A DNA stretch of 64,000 nucleotides from Cloeon dipterum (Eukaryota; Arthropoda; Insecta; Ephemeroptera; Baetidae), in NCBI RefSeq assembly GCF_949628265.1, contig NC_088790.1, positions 11,288,545-11,352,544 on the forward strand. Direction: 5' to 3'. The notes beneath the pieces are model-generated. The model searched no databases, was not told the DNA's origin, and was given only the letters and a program-made list of their open reading frames with translations. A program made the position numbers and the translations under genes. Below, one piece after another: positions 35,090-48,700 of the stretch (positions are counted from its first letter, which is position 1; each line of letters starts with the position of its first letter).

Positions 35090-36465
35090 GCATAACTTCG
35101 CAGATTCAACAAATCATTCCATAGTTGCTTGTGGTCATTCCATTCTCTCTGAAGACTATGTTCACAAAATGCATTTATCACCGCGGCACAAATTTTATTT
35201 CTAATGATCAGAGAATAAATCAATTATATTTACTGTCAAATTTTTAAATGCGGAAATCCTGCCATCATGGTTGTTCAGCGCAAAGTTTTATTGAAAATAA
35301 TAAAGAGAGATTTATTTACTAATTTGGTTGTTTAACTTATAGCTTGAGTTAACAAATCAAAGACAAGATTACTCTGTCTACTAAATGGGCATTTTTATTA
35401 AAAGCAATTGACAAATTTTTGAGGAATACTATCTTGTATTGTGGTGGACATAACCAGCTTCATCGCACAACCTGTGTTACACGCTCCGGTCTTGCTAAAC
35501 TAAACACCGAAATTTTTTAATATATTGGTACACAAAGTCGATATTTAACAACTGTTTAGAGCCGTACATCAAATGATAGCTATGCATTTTGAATGATACT
35601 GATATGTTCTGGAAGAATTATACGGAATGCCGATTATTTTTTTGGGAAATCCGAAACTTAAAATTAGTTGACGGGAAACATACATCTCGTGTTACACCCT
35701 GGTTACACTAAAGATTCTGCGGCTATTGATTAGTAGACAAATAAAAAGATCCAGCTAATACAGTTAAACAATCATTATTGTTCTTTACTATTCCTCGGAT
35801 TGAGCAAAATCGTTAACAGATTGAGATCAAATTTGGAAATTATACCAAACATAAAAGTAGTCAACAATAAGGATTATATTTTGCTCTGTAATTGCACCAC
35901 AAACAGTTGCAAGAGGGGTTGCCGTGACCAAGCATCGACTGGATAATTAGGCTGTATGTTACTTTTTTCACGCTTTGATTTAATTTTCCCCTTAGCTTAT
36001 TACGGTTTTCTAGAAAAATATCAGAGCGCTGTTTAGAAAATTAAAGATGTGCTGATCAACAAACATATTATTATCGTCTTACAATATATACTATATTCAT
36101 TTCCATTCTTTTATATACCTTTGCCCTATTTCATAGAAGCTATTATGCTTATTAGATTTCCCTCACTGCATTTGGTATGATATATATTACATGTAGCTAT
36201 TTACAAATATTTGTTACATCTGCAACGCCGTGTTCTATAGTATATGATCACAATTATCTATTTGCTGTTAATTTTCTTTAATAAATATTATCTGAGACTA
36301 TTAATACATTAACTACAAAACTCGAATCTTGTCAGTTTCAAAAAGTTATTATCAATTTACTTTTTTACAAGACTTAAGTTGTTATCACTATTTGGTGGCT
36401 GAAGCATAACGTTATGCACATTTACAATTTGGGTGGTTTTGACTTGCACATTTCACAGAATGTTT
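35090..36465. other. Convergent 3' region of transketolase and blue cheese
   Basis: AATAAA at 35214-35219, about 125 bases after the transketolase stop, is a good poly-A signal for the plus-strand gene. The rest is AT-rich and must include the blue cheese 3' UTR on the minus strand. No exon or structured element is seen. Confidence 0.55.
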
Positions 36466-39400
36466 TCATTGCGATTCCACTGAAGCTGATCTGAGCGTAG
36501 CGTGACACCCTTGGCATACCCGCACCGGCTTTAAAATGCGTAACCGTGAGATTTCGGACTCAAATTTGCTGCACCTGAAACAAAAGGTTGTCCTTAACTT
36601 TTTATCAAATAAGGGGCTAGTGTCACACTCACTTGGAGCAGAAAAGCTGGCCACAGTTTCTGCAGTGGTGTCGCCTTTCGTAAAGACTGAATTTGACGCC
36701 GCACCCGACACAGCTCTCAGCACCCTCGTCTTTTAGCCAGTGGTCGGCTCGACCAGGCTGCTCGGCCATGCTCCATGAAAACACTCTCCCTCTTGCGTCT
36801 CCTACGTACATTGTGCGATGGTCTCTGGAATAACCCAAAATGGTTTATAAGCAAAGATAGTCGGAACAAGTAACAAGGCGAAAAACGTACTTGGAAACAG
36901 CCAGGCAAGTGATCGAAGCTGGCTCTGCATTGTCCTTTCGGTCGTATGCTGTATGCATGGTTAATTTGCTTCTGAACACCAGCTGTCGTTGCCATTGAAA
37001 GCCTATGAACAAACATGAATACTTTCGTAATCCTACACTTCATTGAACATTCTCATCATACATATAATTATAATCAGGTGTGTTCTGATATTGATAGCAT
37101 GCTAAGTGTACTAATTTGTTTCGACTTGTGCTTTTTATCATGTGCCAGTCAAGCATATTTAAGTGCACATTCCTTATATATTTCAATCGTCAAAATTGTC
37201 TCTCACCTTCTCGAAGCACGTTCTGATTTTTCCTTCTAACTTGACTCATCTCAGAGGGAATCTCAGACTCGCTGACCATCACGAAGGAGTCTGTGAGGCT
37301 AGTGTCGCTTTTACTCGTGCGCATGCTGTCCCCAGAGCATGACAGCGTGTTTGGATTGTTAGTTTTGGACTCTGTTGTACTGCTACTAGTGTCCTCTCGG
37401 CCCTCGCTATCCGACCGCACTCTGCCGCTTAGACTCATCAATCCAGCTAGTCTGCTGCCTTCACTCTTCCTAAAGGCCGGATTGTGTGAGGCGCTAGGCC
37501 TTCGGCGCACCACAACCATGGATTCTTCGAAGCTGCCTCCGAGTGGTCTCTCGACTTCTTCTACGTCGATGGTCGGCAAAGCTTCGGATGCAGTTTCATC
37601 TTTTTTGTCTTTGCTTTCGTCTTCGTCCTCAGTTAGACTACTTTCCGAACCGCTCTTCACCAAAATCATTCCATTTTCTTCAGTGTATTCGCCAGACAGA
37701 CTCATTTGTTTGACGAATTCTTTCACGCGGTCATTATCTGGTAGAGTTGCTGATTTTTCTTCTTCTTTTGTGTCTTTTGTCGCCTCACTTTTCTCAATGA
37801 TCTGCTGCTCAGGCTCTTCCTTTGGCACTTGCACGTAATCTATTGACCACATCCTAGCAACTCCATCAGTGGAACCAGTCATAATGACATTTTGAGGGTC
37901 CCATTCATTCGCCTGGGAGAACGCAACGCAAAGAATTTGCTGCATGCGGTCGGCTCTGCCTACGCTGGTGTCCACGCATGCTAACTCAGTACCGTTGATT
38001 GTCCACACGTGGAGCCAGGTGCCAGCGCACGTTGCAATGTCTCCTGTGACCTCATTGATAGCTACAGCCGCGACGGGCGCTGAATGACCTCCAAGCTGCC
38101 TCACGAACATGAGCCGCGAGAGGTCCCAAATGATCGCCGTTGCGTCGCGAGATCCAGATACGATGACGTTGTACGCAGGGCTTGCAGCCAGGCAGGTTAC
38201 AGCATCTGTGTGTCCGTACAGATTTTGCTTCACTCTCATCTGCTTTTTTTGGTATTCCCAAACTGTCACAATTGTACTGGTTCCTGCCGTAATGACAAGC
38301 TTCGCATTAGGGCACACGCAAGCTACCACTTCTCCGTTTTGCGGAGCTTCGCAAATGAGAACGGCTTTGTCGTTGTCATAATTTCCTATTCGCAGACTGT
38401 GGTCGGCAAATCCCCAAGCAACGTATTTGGTGTAGTTTGGAGGCATTAGCGATTTGTTCTGCTCGACTGCTAAGACTTGTCTATCGTGTTGTAGAATTTG
38501 GCCGACTGGAGCTTTTAGTTCTTTTATCGGTGTCAACGATGGTCGTAAATTATCAAGTCCGTGGAAAAAAAGACCTGTGGTGAGGTTGACTGTTGGTAGC
38601 AATTGTCCAGAATCAAAGATGGAAGACGTTCTGTTTGAAGCCACACGTTTCGCTGGATGAGCCTTCTTAAAAAGCTGCTTCGGTATTTGTCCAAAGTTGT
38701 TGATGAATCCAATCGTGGCGTTCTTCTTAAGAGGATCATCTATGTTATATATATCCACGTTTCCTTCGTAGAATAAGTGATGAAAAACATTCACAGATTC
38801 AACCGCTCCTTGGCCTTTCTGTTTGCATCCAAATATCAGGTCAATCCACTCGTGCAAATGAGCTGAAACATATTCGCACTCGAGGGCTTGTCGGTGTACC
38901 CTGATGAACTCCAGCGGGTCATCCTTTGCCCATGGTGGAAGAATCACGTCACCTAAATGTACACCATTCTGTTTGGCACCAAGATCAAAGTTATTTGAGT
39001 TCTGCAGAAACTCTGGTAGATAGAAGAATTCAGGAATTAGTTCTTTGACATCAGCCATGTTGTGCTTTGAGGCGGATGTCCATGCCTCTTTAATACTGTG
39101 GAACATTCGATCAGCTAAATCAAAGTGTCCTCCTTGAAGCCGGAGAAAGTGCTGCGTGAACGGTTCCATGCGTACCAAATACGAGCAGACAATCATTGCT
39201 GAAGAATAATGAGTACCATAATGGTATGGTGGTGTTTCACCGTGGGGGTCGTCCCATTCTCGGTATCTTTTCTTGAACTGTTCCAAGCGGTCAGCACTCT
39301 GCGCACCCATGGGCCTTGAAAAATCTCGAAACGTTTTCGGGTTCGTCAAATCAAGTTCTTCTACATCATATTCGGCCAAAATCCACGGGAATACTGGGTA

Positions 39401-42400
39401 CTGCATGAGGTCATTGTAGCTTCTTCCAGCAAGTGTGTTTAAGTACATAAGATATTGAAAGTTTGAAATTTCTCCGCGCACCCACCGCTGAGTGACCGAT
39501 GTTTCCCCAATCAAACTAGAGAGGATGCTCGCAGACTGCTCCACATTTGCTGTTCTCTTTTGGCCTGCTACTGACTGTTGTGCGCTATCGTTCATTGAAG
39601 TCGCATGCGTTGTTAGCCTCTGGTGAACCTTATTTCTTACTTTTCTTGAAAAGGCTAGGAGGTAGTTGCGGCCGTCGCTTGAAAAAACTTCGAGTGCAAT
39701 CGGCTGAAGAAGATATCGGCGTAAGTGAACCTCTCGAATGTCCTCGTAAGAGAATTTGGAGCATTGCTTCATGCTGCGTGTTCTTCGTGGACTGCCGGTG
39801 CTTGGTAGTATCGGCTCATATTGATTCGAACGTGCGTTGTCTAGATTGTCAATATCACATATTTCTCTCGACTTTAAAACTGTGAAACCGTCTATCACGT
39901 ATAAGTGCTCCTTACCGAACAAAAGCAGCCCTTCTGTAGTATCCAGTCCCTGAATACGAGCACATCTAAACATGTGAATAATTTTTTCTCTATCCTCTAG
40001 AAGACGCATCAGTGTCTGATTGTCGCTGGCCTCATCAACCTGTCCGCTGTGATCATGGTTAGGATCAATTTCAGAGTCAGCATTTTCGTCTTCTTGCTCG
40101 GATATGCTTCTTATTGGTTTCATGATGGCACCGTGCAAACCTTGGAAGCCGATTTCCTTGAAATCCTCAGTTTCATTGTCGACAGATTCTACGCTAGATG
40201 TGTTGAAAACGTCATGCATTGCGTCAGAGTTGTCTCGCTCAAACATATTTTGTGGCTTGAATCTTTGGTAATATTCTCTACTGTCATGGCTTGATGCTAC
40301 TTTGTATTTTATGGCTCTGACGTCACTTTGGTCCATTTCAGGGCGGTAAGGATAGTGAGCATAGAAGAGGTCATTTATCATCATTTTCTTCCTCATTCTG
40401 CAAGGTCCTTCGGTTGTATCCAGCATCCATTTGTCTAGTTTGCTGCCTTTCATTGGTCCCCACAATCCTCTTTCGCGAGTAAGTTCTGACTCGGTTTTTA
40501 ACCATTCATCCAGTAAATATTGCTGCATATGCTGGCTTGTGTCCACGCTGTGTTTCAACTGTGCCATTACCAGTTCGCGAACAAGAGAAACTTGATTTAG
40601 AACTTGGTTGTTTATTTCGTTTAGCATTGCTGCCGTATATTTCACTCGAACTGCTTCATCCTTCTTCACTTTGGTTCTGCTGGCCAATCGCGTCAGTCCA
40701 CCAGTTACTTTTTGAATTTTCTGAAACAAAATTGCTTCTTGTTAAAATAGAGTGTCTGACATGAGTTTATTTTATTAATGACTTCGTTTAAAAATTAATA
40801 ATAATTAATTTTTATAAAGATTTATTAGAATAGAATTAAAGAACTGAATGAAATGAAATCTTTCGACTTGGTATTTACTTACTGACTGAATTTGGTTGTG
40901 AGATTCCCATGGTACTTTGAAGAACGACTTTTTCTCAGTTTCAATGTAAGTGCTCCAGGTTTTATGCGCTGCTTCCAACACCTGCTCTCGAACAATCATG
41001 AGATGCGGTGCTTTGTCCTTTGGTGCTGGCAATGTTGTCTTGAATATTTCCTCGATGGCGGGTTTCTTTGATACGTAAAGCTCTTCCCAAACTCGTTTTG
41101 CCGCCACACTCATTAAGTTCATGCCTTGAACAGTGTTCATCGCCGTTTCTTCTGCCGTGTCCGCTTTTTGATTCGGATTTACGACCCAAGTTGTCTTTGC
41201 GGTAACGTCTGCATTTATTTTCAAATCTGAAGTTACTTGAAGAAGGCAAAAGGTGAGGCAGCCGAAGAATTCGAGCTCATGGTTTCCAGCACCAAAAACG
41301 AGGTTGCGCTGACTTGTTATTTTGTGAAGTGTATCAAGAACAGACATTTGCTCAGCAATTGAATTTGTGGGTCTTGATAGCAGATAAAGTATCGTTCGGT
41401 TGAGGCAATGATATATTCCTTCCGTGGAAACTATGACTACAGTGGCTGGTCTTCTCTTTGCTTGTGCAATCAACTTAATGACGAACTCAAATACATCGTG
41501 AGGGTCTCTTGTGAAAGATCCTTGCCACATTTTATCTACGATTCGACCTGCCAGGTAGTAAACATTTGGTGCCAAATTTTGTATGCTTCCACCAGGCACA
41601 ACGGGTAGAGCTGCTTGCTCTCCAATTAGGACATCTGCTGCCAAAAGATGCTCCATGAGGATGGCCAAAAGCTCTGTCTGGAATATACTTTGTTGTGCAG
41701 AGCTGCTTTGCTCAGGAGATGCTTCAAGGATGATGTCGATTGTTGGTGGTCCTTTCCCAGAAACAGGCAGCGATAATGAGTCTACAATGATGACTCGGAG
41801 AAAGTCCATAACAAATTTCTTAGCAGGGTGAGTAGTCAGACCCATATCTTTTGATGGAGATCTGGTTAGCATCGTCATATTATTACTGGGAACCTTAGCA
41901 TCTTCAATTGGAGTAGAAGCTCCACTAGAAACTTCGCTCCCATGTCTTGGAAATAAAGTACATGCAAGTGCAACTAGCACGTCAGCGCTCATGAATATTG
42001 GCATGAAGTCGGCCATATTTTGATATAGAAAATAGAGAAATTGGATAATAGTGACCGGATAATCTCTCAACCACTCGGGTAGACCTTCAGGCTTTCTCAA
42101 TTCGTGGTTCAACATAGCTCGCACCATTGCAAGAAGAGCAATAACAGCTTCTGCGCTCAGAGTCACGCGCCCAGCTAAACTTGTCACTGATTGACTGGCA
42201 GGTACACCGAACATGAAGTTCCAAATGGAATCCAAGTTTAGCTTCAAGTCAGCTGGGAGTAGTCTTACTGGTTGTCCCATCACGAGAGCCACTAATAAGA
42301 AGTAAACTTCAGGGATAGCTATATGCTGTGGCATAATCCATTCAAGACGTTGAAATCCTTGCACGTTGGAAAGGTCAGCTAGCTTCGGGCTCTGTGGTCC

Positions 42401-45400
42401 ACACTTGCTCAATGGAGAGCCAATTTGATACCCGGCCAATATACCTATCGAGCTGTTGACTGTCTCGGTTTCCTTCAACCAGCCGCCATTGTGTGTTCCT
42501 TCTCTGAACCGTTGCATTAGGTTTGGACAGGAGCAAAGCACTACGAGAACTCTTAAACCCCAAACCACTGTTGTTGGATGCAGATGTCCTTGCAGAAAAA
42601 GCAGCACCCAATCGAATCCTAGAATCTTCGTGACTTCATCACAAAAGCTCATGCAAACTTTCTTGTTTTGAAAAAGAAGAGAATGCAATATTTGAAGGCA
42701 TTTGTTCCTCAAAATTATGTTCCCGATAATGTCATTTAGCTCATTGTCTCCCGATTCAAATTGCACATCGGACAGCGTCAACAGCTTTTCTGCGGGTGCA
42801 TTAGCAACTGACAGAGTTGATGCTATTGCTTGACCAAAGACCAACAAATCGTGTGATCTAGGGTTGTTTGCAAGTAATGCTGCAATGAGCGAAAGAAGAC
42901 ATTGGTTGTAGTTGCTGTTAGGAGCTGCCGTTAGCAATATTCTGAGCAATTTTGGTAAAATATTTAGGTCCCTTGCTATCTTGAGGTTGGTTTTCTTCTC
43001 GCTTGACTCTGATATCAGCTCCAAATGGTGTTCAAACAATGATCGAGTTAAATCACCTGGTGCCTCGTACCAAACCTCCAAGTCACACAGCAAGTCCCTG
43101 TAGGCTGCAATATTTGGGATTGACGAGCTTTCTCGGCCACTGTCCACAGTTCCAACCAAACTGAATGCAAGGTGTAGAATATGTGAATTAAGCAGAGGCT
43201 TCTTCCTTCTTAACAGAGTGGCAAGCATTTGATATCCTCTTTTTCTGTCCATTTCTTGCTGAGATGACTGACTGCTTTTTACGACGCAAACCAAAGCTTT
43301 CACTGCTGCGTAGAGACTCTCGACGTCTTTTGCCATTGCGATCAGCCCCAACAAAACGTTGCATCCACCAACACTCTCTACCATCTTTGCTACTGGACGC
43401 GGGGAAAAAACTCTGACGCCCAGGTATCCGATAACAACGCCTCCAAGCGTTCGCGCAGGTCCGGAGAGATGTCCAGCCGAATTATGGAGCACTCTGATCG
43501 GCGTTGCATTCTCATGTGATGACATTCCAAGCTGTTTGGCAATCGCTCTATTATCAGCTCTGCTGTATACTTTCCTTATTTTAGCAAGGGTTAGCTGGGA
43601 GACTGCTTTTGAGTTCAACCCAAAAACTAGTTTCTCCTCTGCTATCAAAGGTCCGTGAGGCTCAGAATGAGTGATTTCTGGAGCCTGTAAACTGCCCATG
43701 TATTGAGGACCAAGTTTGTGTATGACTGTGACCATCTGTGGGCTCAAAACTTCTTCTAATAATTGACATGGGCCCTGTTTCCAAGATAGTCTCGAATATT
43801 TTCTCCACGACGGAGGGGTTCCTATGAATCCGTACACAGATGAAGGCACATGCAAATTTGCTGATCCACCGCCTGGATTTTGTGCAATGTAGTGCATTCT
43901 TTGCGTGTGTATATGCTGACCATCAACAAATATCGAAAATGATGAATTCTTGGCTGATTGGCGAGTAAGAACAAGCACCAAATGATGCCACTGACCTTCT
44001 TGCAAAAGGTCAGGGCACCATACTCGAGTGCTTCCGTCGCCGCAAACGTCAGGCTCCCACTCGCCAACATTTGGTGGTACAGATATTTCTTGAGTGCTGA
44101 CGATTATCGCTTTGTCTCTGGCTGACAATATGAACGTCAAGCACGCTAGAGGGTCTTCTTTACCCAATATTTGCCTGACAACAGTCAACAATCTCACGCA
44201 ATGGGGATCAGTTCTTGGATCAGAATATTTATCCACGCACATCCAAGTTGAAAACGTCAGCCCGCCCGGTGGTGGGAAAATCCTGTCGCCAGCTCCTATT
44301 CCACCTACAACGTTCATGTCTTGTTGGTTTCCAGATGCTGCAACGCCTTGGATATTTGATGACTGAGGAGCTAAACTAGGTAAAAACAAGCAGCCGAATC
44401 CTTCTGCACTCATGTCGAATTCAACGAATGGAGGAAGTATTGAGGCGCCATGAAGTCTGAAATCTCTTGGTGTTGTCATGGATACCAGCGTTTTTATCCT
44501 CGTGAGAGGAACCGGACCTCCGGGTTTTCTATGAAGAGGCTTTTTTGAATTGACCTCTTCAAAGTCTTCTATTGTAAGCGTGTTTAATGGTTCCCCCAAA
44601 CGTAGGAATGACCTCAAATCCTTTGCCTCTAACGTCTGCGCTGCAAGTCTTTCAAGCATGTACTGTACAGATGGGTGGAGTGGGTGTGTTTCTTCGTCTA
44701 GAGCAACAGCGCAGCACTTAAGAAGCTCTCCTGGCATACCAGCTTCGCACATAACTTGCTGATTCCGCTCAGAACGAACAAGTGATTTCAGCACCTCTGA
44801 GCAAAATACTTGCAAGGTTAGAGACTGGCTCACATCTTGATACTGGATTGAAGGCAACAGGTGAAGCATAGCAACCACCACTCCAGGATGAACAATGATG
44901 GGATCAGATGGTTGTGGTGTCAAGTTCAGATTGGCGACAGGCTTTTTGGGTGCGTTCGAGTTCTCGGACTGTCTTCTAGGAGATCGGACCGCAATATTTG
45001 CAATGCTCGCGTGAGAGTTGTTAGAAACTTTGTCGTAGAGGTCTAAGGCTAGATCGTATAGCATTCTTAGTATAATTGTGGCGTACATCAAGTCCTTGTG
45101 TATGCTTTCGTCCACTGCTGGATTCAATACGTTTCCTGTGAATATTTTTTGGAATGTGTTTTCGTCTTTTTGACTTGCTGGAGGCAACTCCTTTGTCATT
45201 TCTGGAATGGTTTTTTGACTAGAAAAACAGCCTAGAAGTCTGATGCTATCACACAAGGTAGAGAAACATATTTCCTGTTGAAAGAATTTTGCATTTGCTG
45301 GCTCAAACCGCATGGCAACAGAAACAGTGTTAAAAACAAGATGTAGGAGCGAGAGGACTTCAGACACTTTGATGCCTTTCCAAAAATCTGTAAGCTGGTT

Positions 45401-48054
45401 CTGTAGACTTCCTTCCATCGATACAAGGACGCTCATCACGTATACAAATCCGCCAACTTTGCGAAACACCGTTCGGGTTCTATGACTTTCTCGCAGACAC
45501 GTTAGCAGAGATTTCAAGATGTCAGACTTCAAATCTAAATTTGTGTGTGGTGCTGAGTGCATGGTCGCAAGGAGTATTCCCAAATCTTCGTCTCCTCCCG
45601 TTGTTAGGATCAATTCCTTGACGATTGTTAATGCTTCCTGTCGGCATTCCCTGTATTGAACCAGGTTGTGCACACATTTTGCACCCCCACTCTCTCTGAA
45701 AACAGCTGCATTATTGGCATTTCCACTCAATAGCACGATCAATGACTCTATGATCATATTTCCCAGAGAGATCTCATCTTCTGACAGCACCGATTTATCT
45801 CCAAATGCATCTTTGATGTGTGAAGCGTATCTTTCCAAGCATGTGACGAACACCTCCAGCAAACCAACTTCCCTATAGACATCCTTGAATACTATATTGT
45901 GCTTTAGAATGTCCCTAAGTGTGTACATGCAAGTGATGCTGCACTGTATCGAACATTGATCTCTGAGGATTATCGAGAGAGATATGAGCTCTTTGCAGGG
46001 TACAAAATTGAGCTGGAAAACTATGAACTCGAGAAGCTGAAAGAATTTTTCTTGAATTTCTGTAGGTTTTAGGTGAATTTTTTCCGCAAATTGTGGCAGT
46101 GTATTTTGTCCCTCTAAAATGAAATAGTTTGCGTTGTCCGCGTGGTATACACTTGAAATCGCGTCTAAAATCGTGCACCCCAGATTTGCAGAACTCGCTT
46201 TGAGGAAAACTGTTTGAAGAACTTGGAAAGCTTGAATGTTTCGTACACTAGCTCCACGTCCAGTTGGCTGGGGCAACAAAAAGCCCATAATTCTGAAGAG
46301 TGATCCCACGCTGGCTTGACTTGGGTGAAGTTCATTGTGCCCACACATAGTCAGAGAGGCAACCAACAGAACAAGATTTCTGATAGCATCTTGATTATCC
46401 TTAGATGGATCTTGCTCTAGCTTCAGTAAGAACTCCGATATAAACTGGTATCCCTGGCACGACTTGAAATCATCTAACAGCGATTGAGCAACGTCGCTCG
46501 AGTCTTTCAGGAAACAGAAAATGGTTACAAACATCTCGACTACTTCAAGAGGGGACAATTCGGTCACTCGCTGCATGTTGTCTATGCACAGTGCAACGCA
46601 ACCTTTACTATGAATGTAAGCAACAACTTGTTGACTGAGACCGTGTCTCGATATTGTCATCAAAACCTCTGCAGCACTCTTCCTCCAGAGAGCGTTGTAT
46701 TGAGGGCACCAGCTCGTTATGGCAGAAAACAAAAGCGCCAGGTCGTCCTTTCTGGCTAGCTCATCGGCTGGTTGAGGGTGACTGCACAATCTTACCAACA
46801 GTTGAACAAAAACCTTCTGAAGCAGAATTCTGCGTTCTCCAGGGCTGAACTCACTGCCTTGTTCGGTGACGTTCTCGTTCTCCATCTCTGGCAGGTCGAA
46901 AAATAAATATAGACATTTCACCAACGTTGACGGCAGTGCAGCAGCAGTCATTGCCTATCAAAAATATTATTTATAAGTCATCACCGCCATTAAGTGGCAC
47001 GCAGGTGTTGCAATACAGAGCTGTTTTAGCGTTCATCCCTTTACATACAAAATACAAGTGCATCTACAATTACGATTAAAGTATCTGCTATTTACGTGTT
47101 AGGTTACAGATAACAGATTTTTATCGACTTGATCGTGCTATATAATTTTGAATTTTCATTGTGTAGTGATTTACTTTTGTTAATTAATAATTAATTTGGA
47201 TGATAGTATTTATCTTTTAATTTGATTCAATTTATCTTTCATATTTTCTCAAATTTCTAGATTTCTTTTGTCTTTTTAAACTTGCTAACAAATAATTATC
47301 CAAACCTGTATCAATGATATTTCTCCCTCAGCCAAAAGGTTGAGCGTAGTAAGTAACATCCATCCGTTGCTCGTGTTTTCTGAATTTTCTATCTCCAAGA
47401 ATTTTGCGATGGCACAGCTTGCGCTCTCGGTCGACTGATTTGAAGCTCGCTTCCTGATCTCGCAAACCATCAGCCTCGAAACGTATGTACAAAACGTGTG
47501 TACGTCTCGAAACTTATCCACCATTTCTTGAGAAGCGCAAGTTCCAAATACCTAAGAATTACAAGAACTTAATAATTGTCATTAACTAACGCTGGTTTGA
47601 AATGAGATATCAATCTTTTGACTGTAATATTAGATTTGTGCTTTGCTTCGTATTTTTTCTCAATGCCCCACCTTAATAGAAAGGCTTTCGAAATATTTAC
47701 CAGTCGCTTTATGAATCATACATTTAGTTGAAATGGAACCAAAATGCTAAATACTTCAAAACACAGCCTAATCTGGAAGGGGACAAAACGATCATTGATC
47801 CATGGGTTGAAATGCATTTCTCCAACCTTGCAAAACAATGGAAGCATGTTGTAAAGCTTGTCATCCCGCTCGCGCTCGTTCAGAGGGTGGCTGGGGTGGG
47901 TGAACTCGGCAAAAAGCTTCTTTAGGTGCATCAACCCCAGAGCCATGTGTTGCGAGTTCTGATTCTGCTCGTCTTTCTGGGCCGCGGAGGCTGTGTTGGA
48001 GGTGGCCGAGCCACCGCCTCCGCCGACCCTGGCCAACTTGCGCACGATATTCAT
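36466..48054 (-). CDS. bchs: Blue cheese / WDFY3 (Alfy), BEACH-WD40-FYVE autophagy scaffold
   Basis: Giant adaptor for selective autophagy of aggregates. Coding exons on the minus strand: 48054-47827, 47551-47306, 46954-40883 (6072 bases, one exon), 40720-37207, 37002-36891, 36824-36633, 36574-36466. All are in phase and give 3490 residues; human WDFY3 has 3526. The start MNIVRKLAR parallels human MNMVKRIMG. Domains by residue: helical/armadillo-like and ConA-like N-terminal region; PH-like about 2425-2555; BEACH about 2590-2875 (NTLAGRSYNDLMQYPVFPWI); WD40 about 2940-3180; FYVE about 3418-3480. The FYVE domain retains HWLKDEG, RRHHCRNCG and RVC, needed for zinc and PI3P binding. FVMV at residues 3328-3331 fits an Atg8-interacting motif. 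A likely noncoding first exon ends at a GTAAGT donor (minus strand, exon edge 48432). Confidence 0.97.
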
Positions 48055-48700
48055 CTCGACCTGCAATTATTCACTCGTTTTAATGGTTTTGTGTGGGTCT
48101 GTGGGAGTATTTGTGCCCGCCGCACCGTTGACAGAAATATAAACACACGAAACGCGGCCGACTGACAGTAGTAAGAACTGTCAAAATAACAAGAGCGCCA
48201 ACAAAAATCAATAATAAGCACAAAAACAGCGCTTTAACAAGCCTGACGCCTGATCGATTAGGGAAATCCCGGATCGGGTTGCGCCCTGTATCACATCGCG
48301 AGCCCTGTTCCAGGGCCTAGGCCCCGTCGACGGGCCCTGGACCCTCTAACAGGACTTTTTCGGAAAACATATGATCGAGGGCCCAGGACGGCTCCCGTTC
48401 GCTTGGGTGTTGGCGCTCAGCTCGCACTTACCGTCTTTCGGGGGCGCTGGGGGTCATTTCATTGACGTTCCCCGACGGCCTGGGGCTTCAAGGATGGCCG
48501 CAATCATTCGAAGTCGCCAAGTTAGACGCCCACTTTTCCGAAATTTGCTTCTCTTATGAGGCCATTTTCTACGTGCACTGTGCGTTTTTCTCGCTGTTCA
48601 TTTGCTAAAGCGCATGCCTCGCGATTTCGAGGTCTGCACGGCGCCGTTTTTCCTTCTTTCCCTTTATCTTAAAAATTTATTCCATGAAATATATCGTGTT
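48055..48700 (-). promoter_or_regulatory. Blue cheese 5' UTR, first intron and promoter
   Basis: On the minus strand, the acceptor AATTGCAG ends just above 48060, leaving six UTR bases before the ATG. A GTAAGT donor at 48431-48426 borders a probable noncoding exon from 48432 rightwards. A GC palindrome, CCAGGGCC (48310-48317) and GGCCCTGG (48333-48340), lies in the intron. Transcription probably begins near 48.5-48.7 kb, but this is inferred. Confidence 0.5.

Noticed and set aside
37293..37838. A 181-residue plus-strand frame
   Set aside because: Antisense of the Ser/Glu-rich linker in blue cheese; the minus-strand protein aligns with WDFY3.
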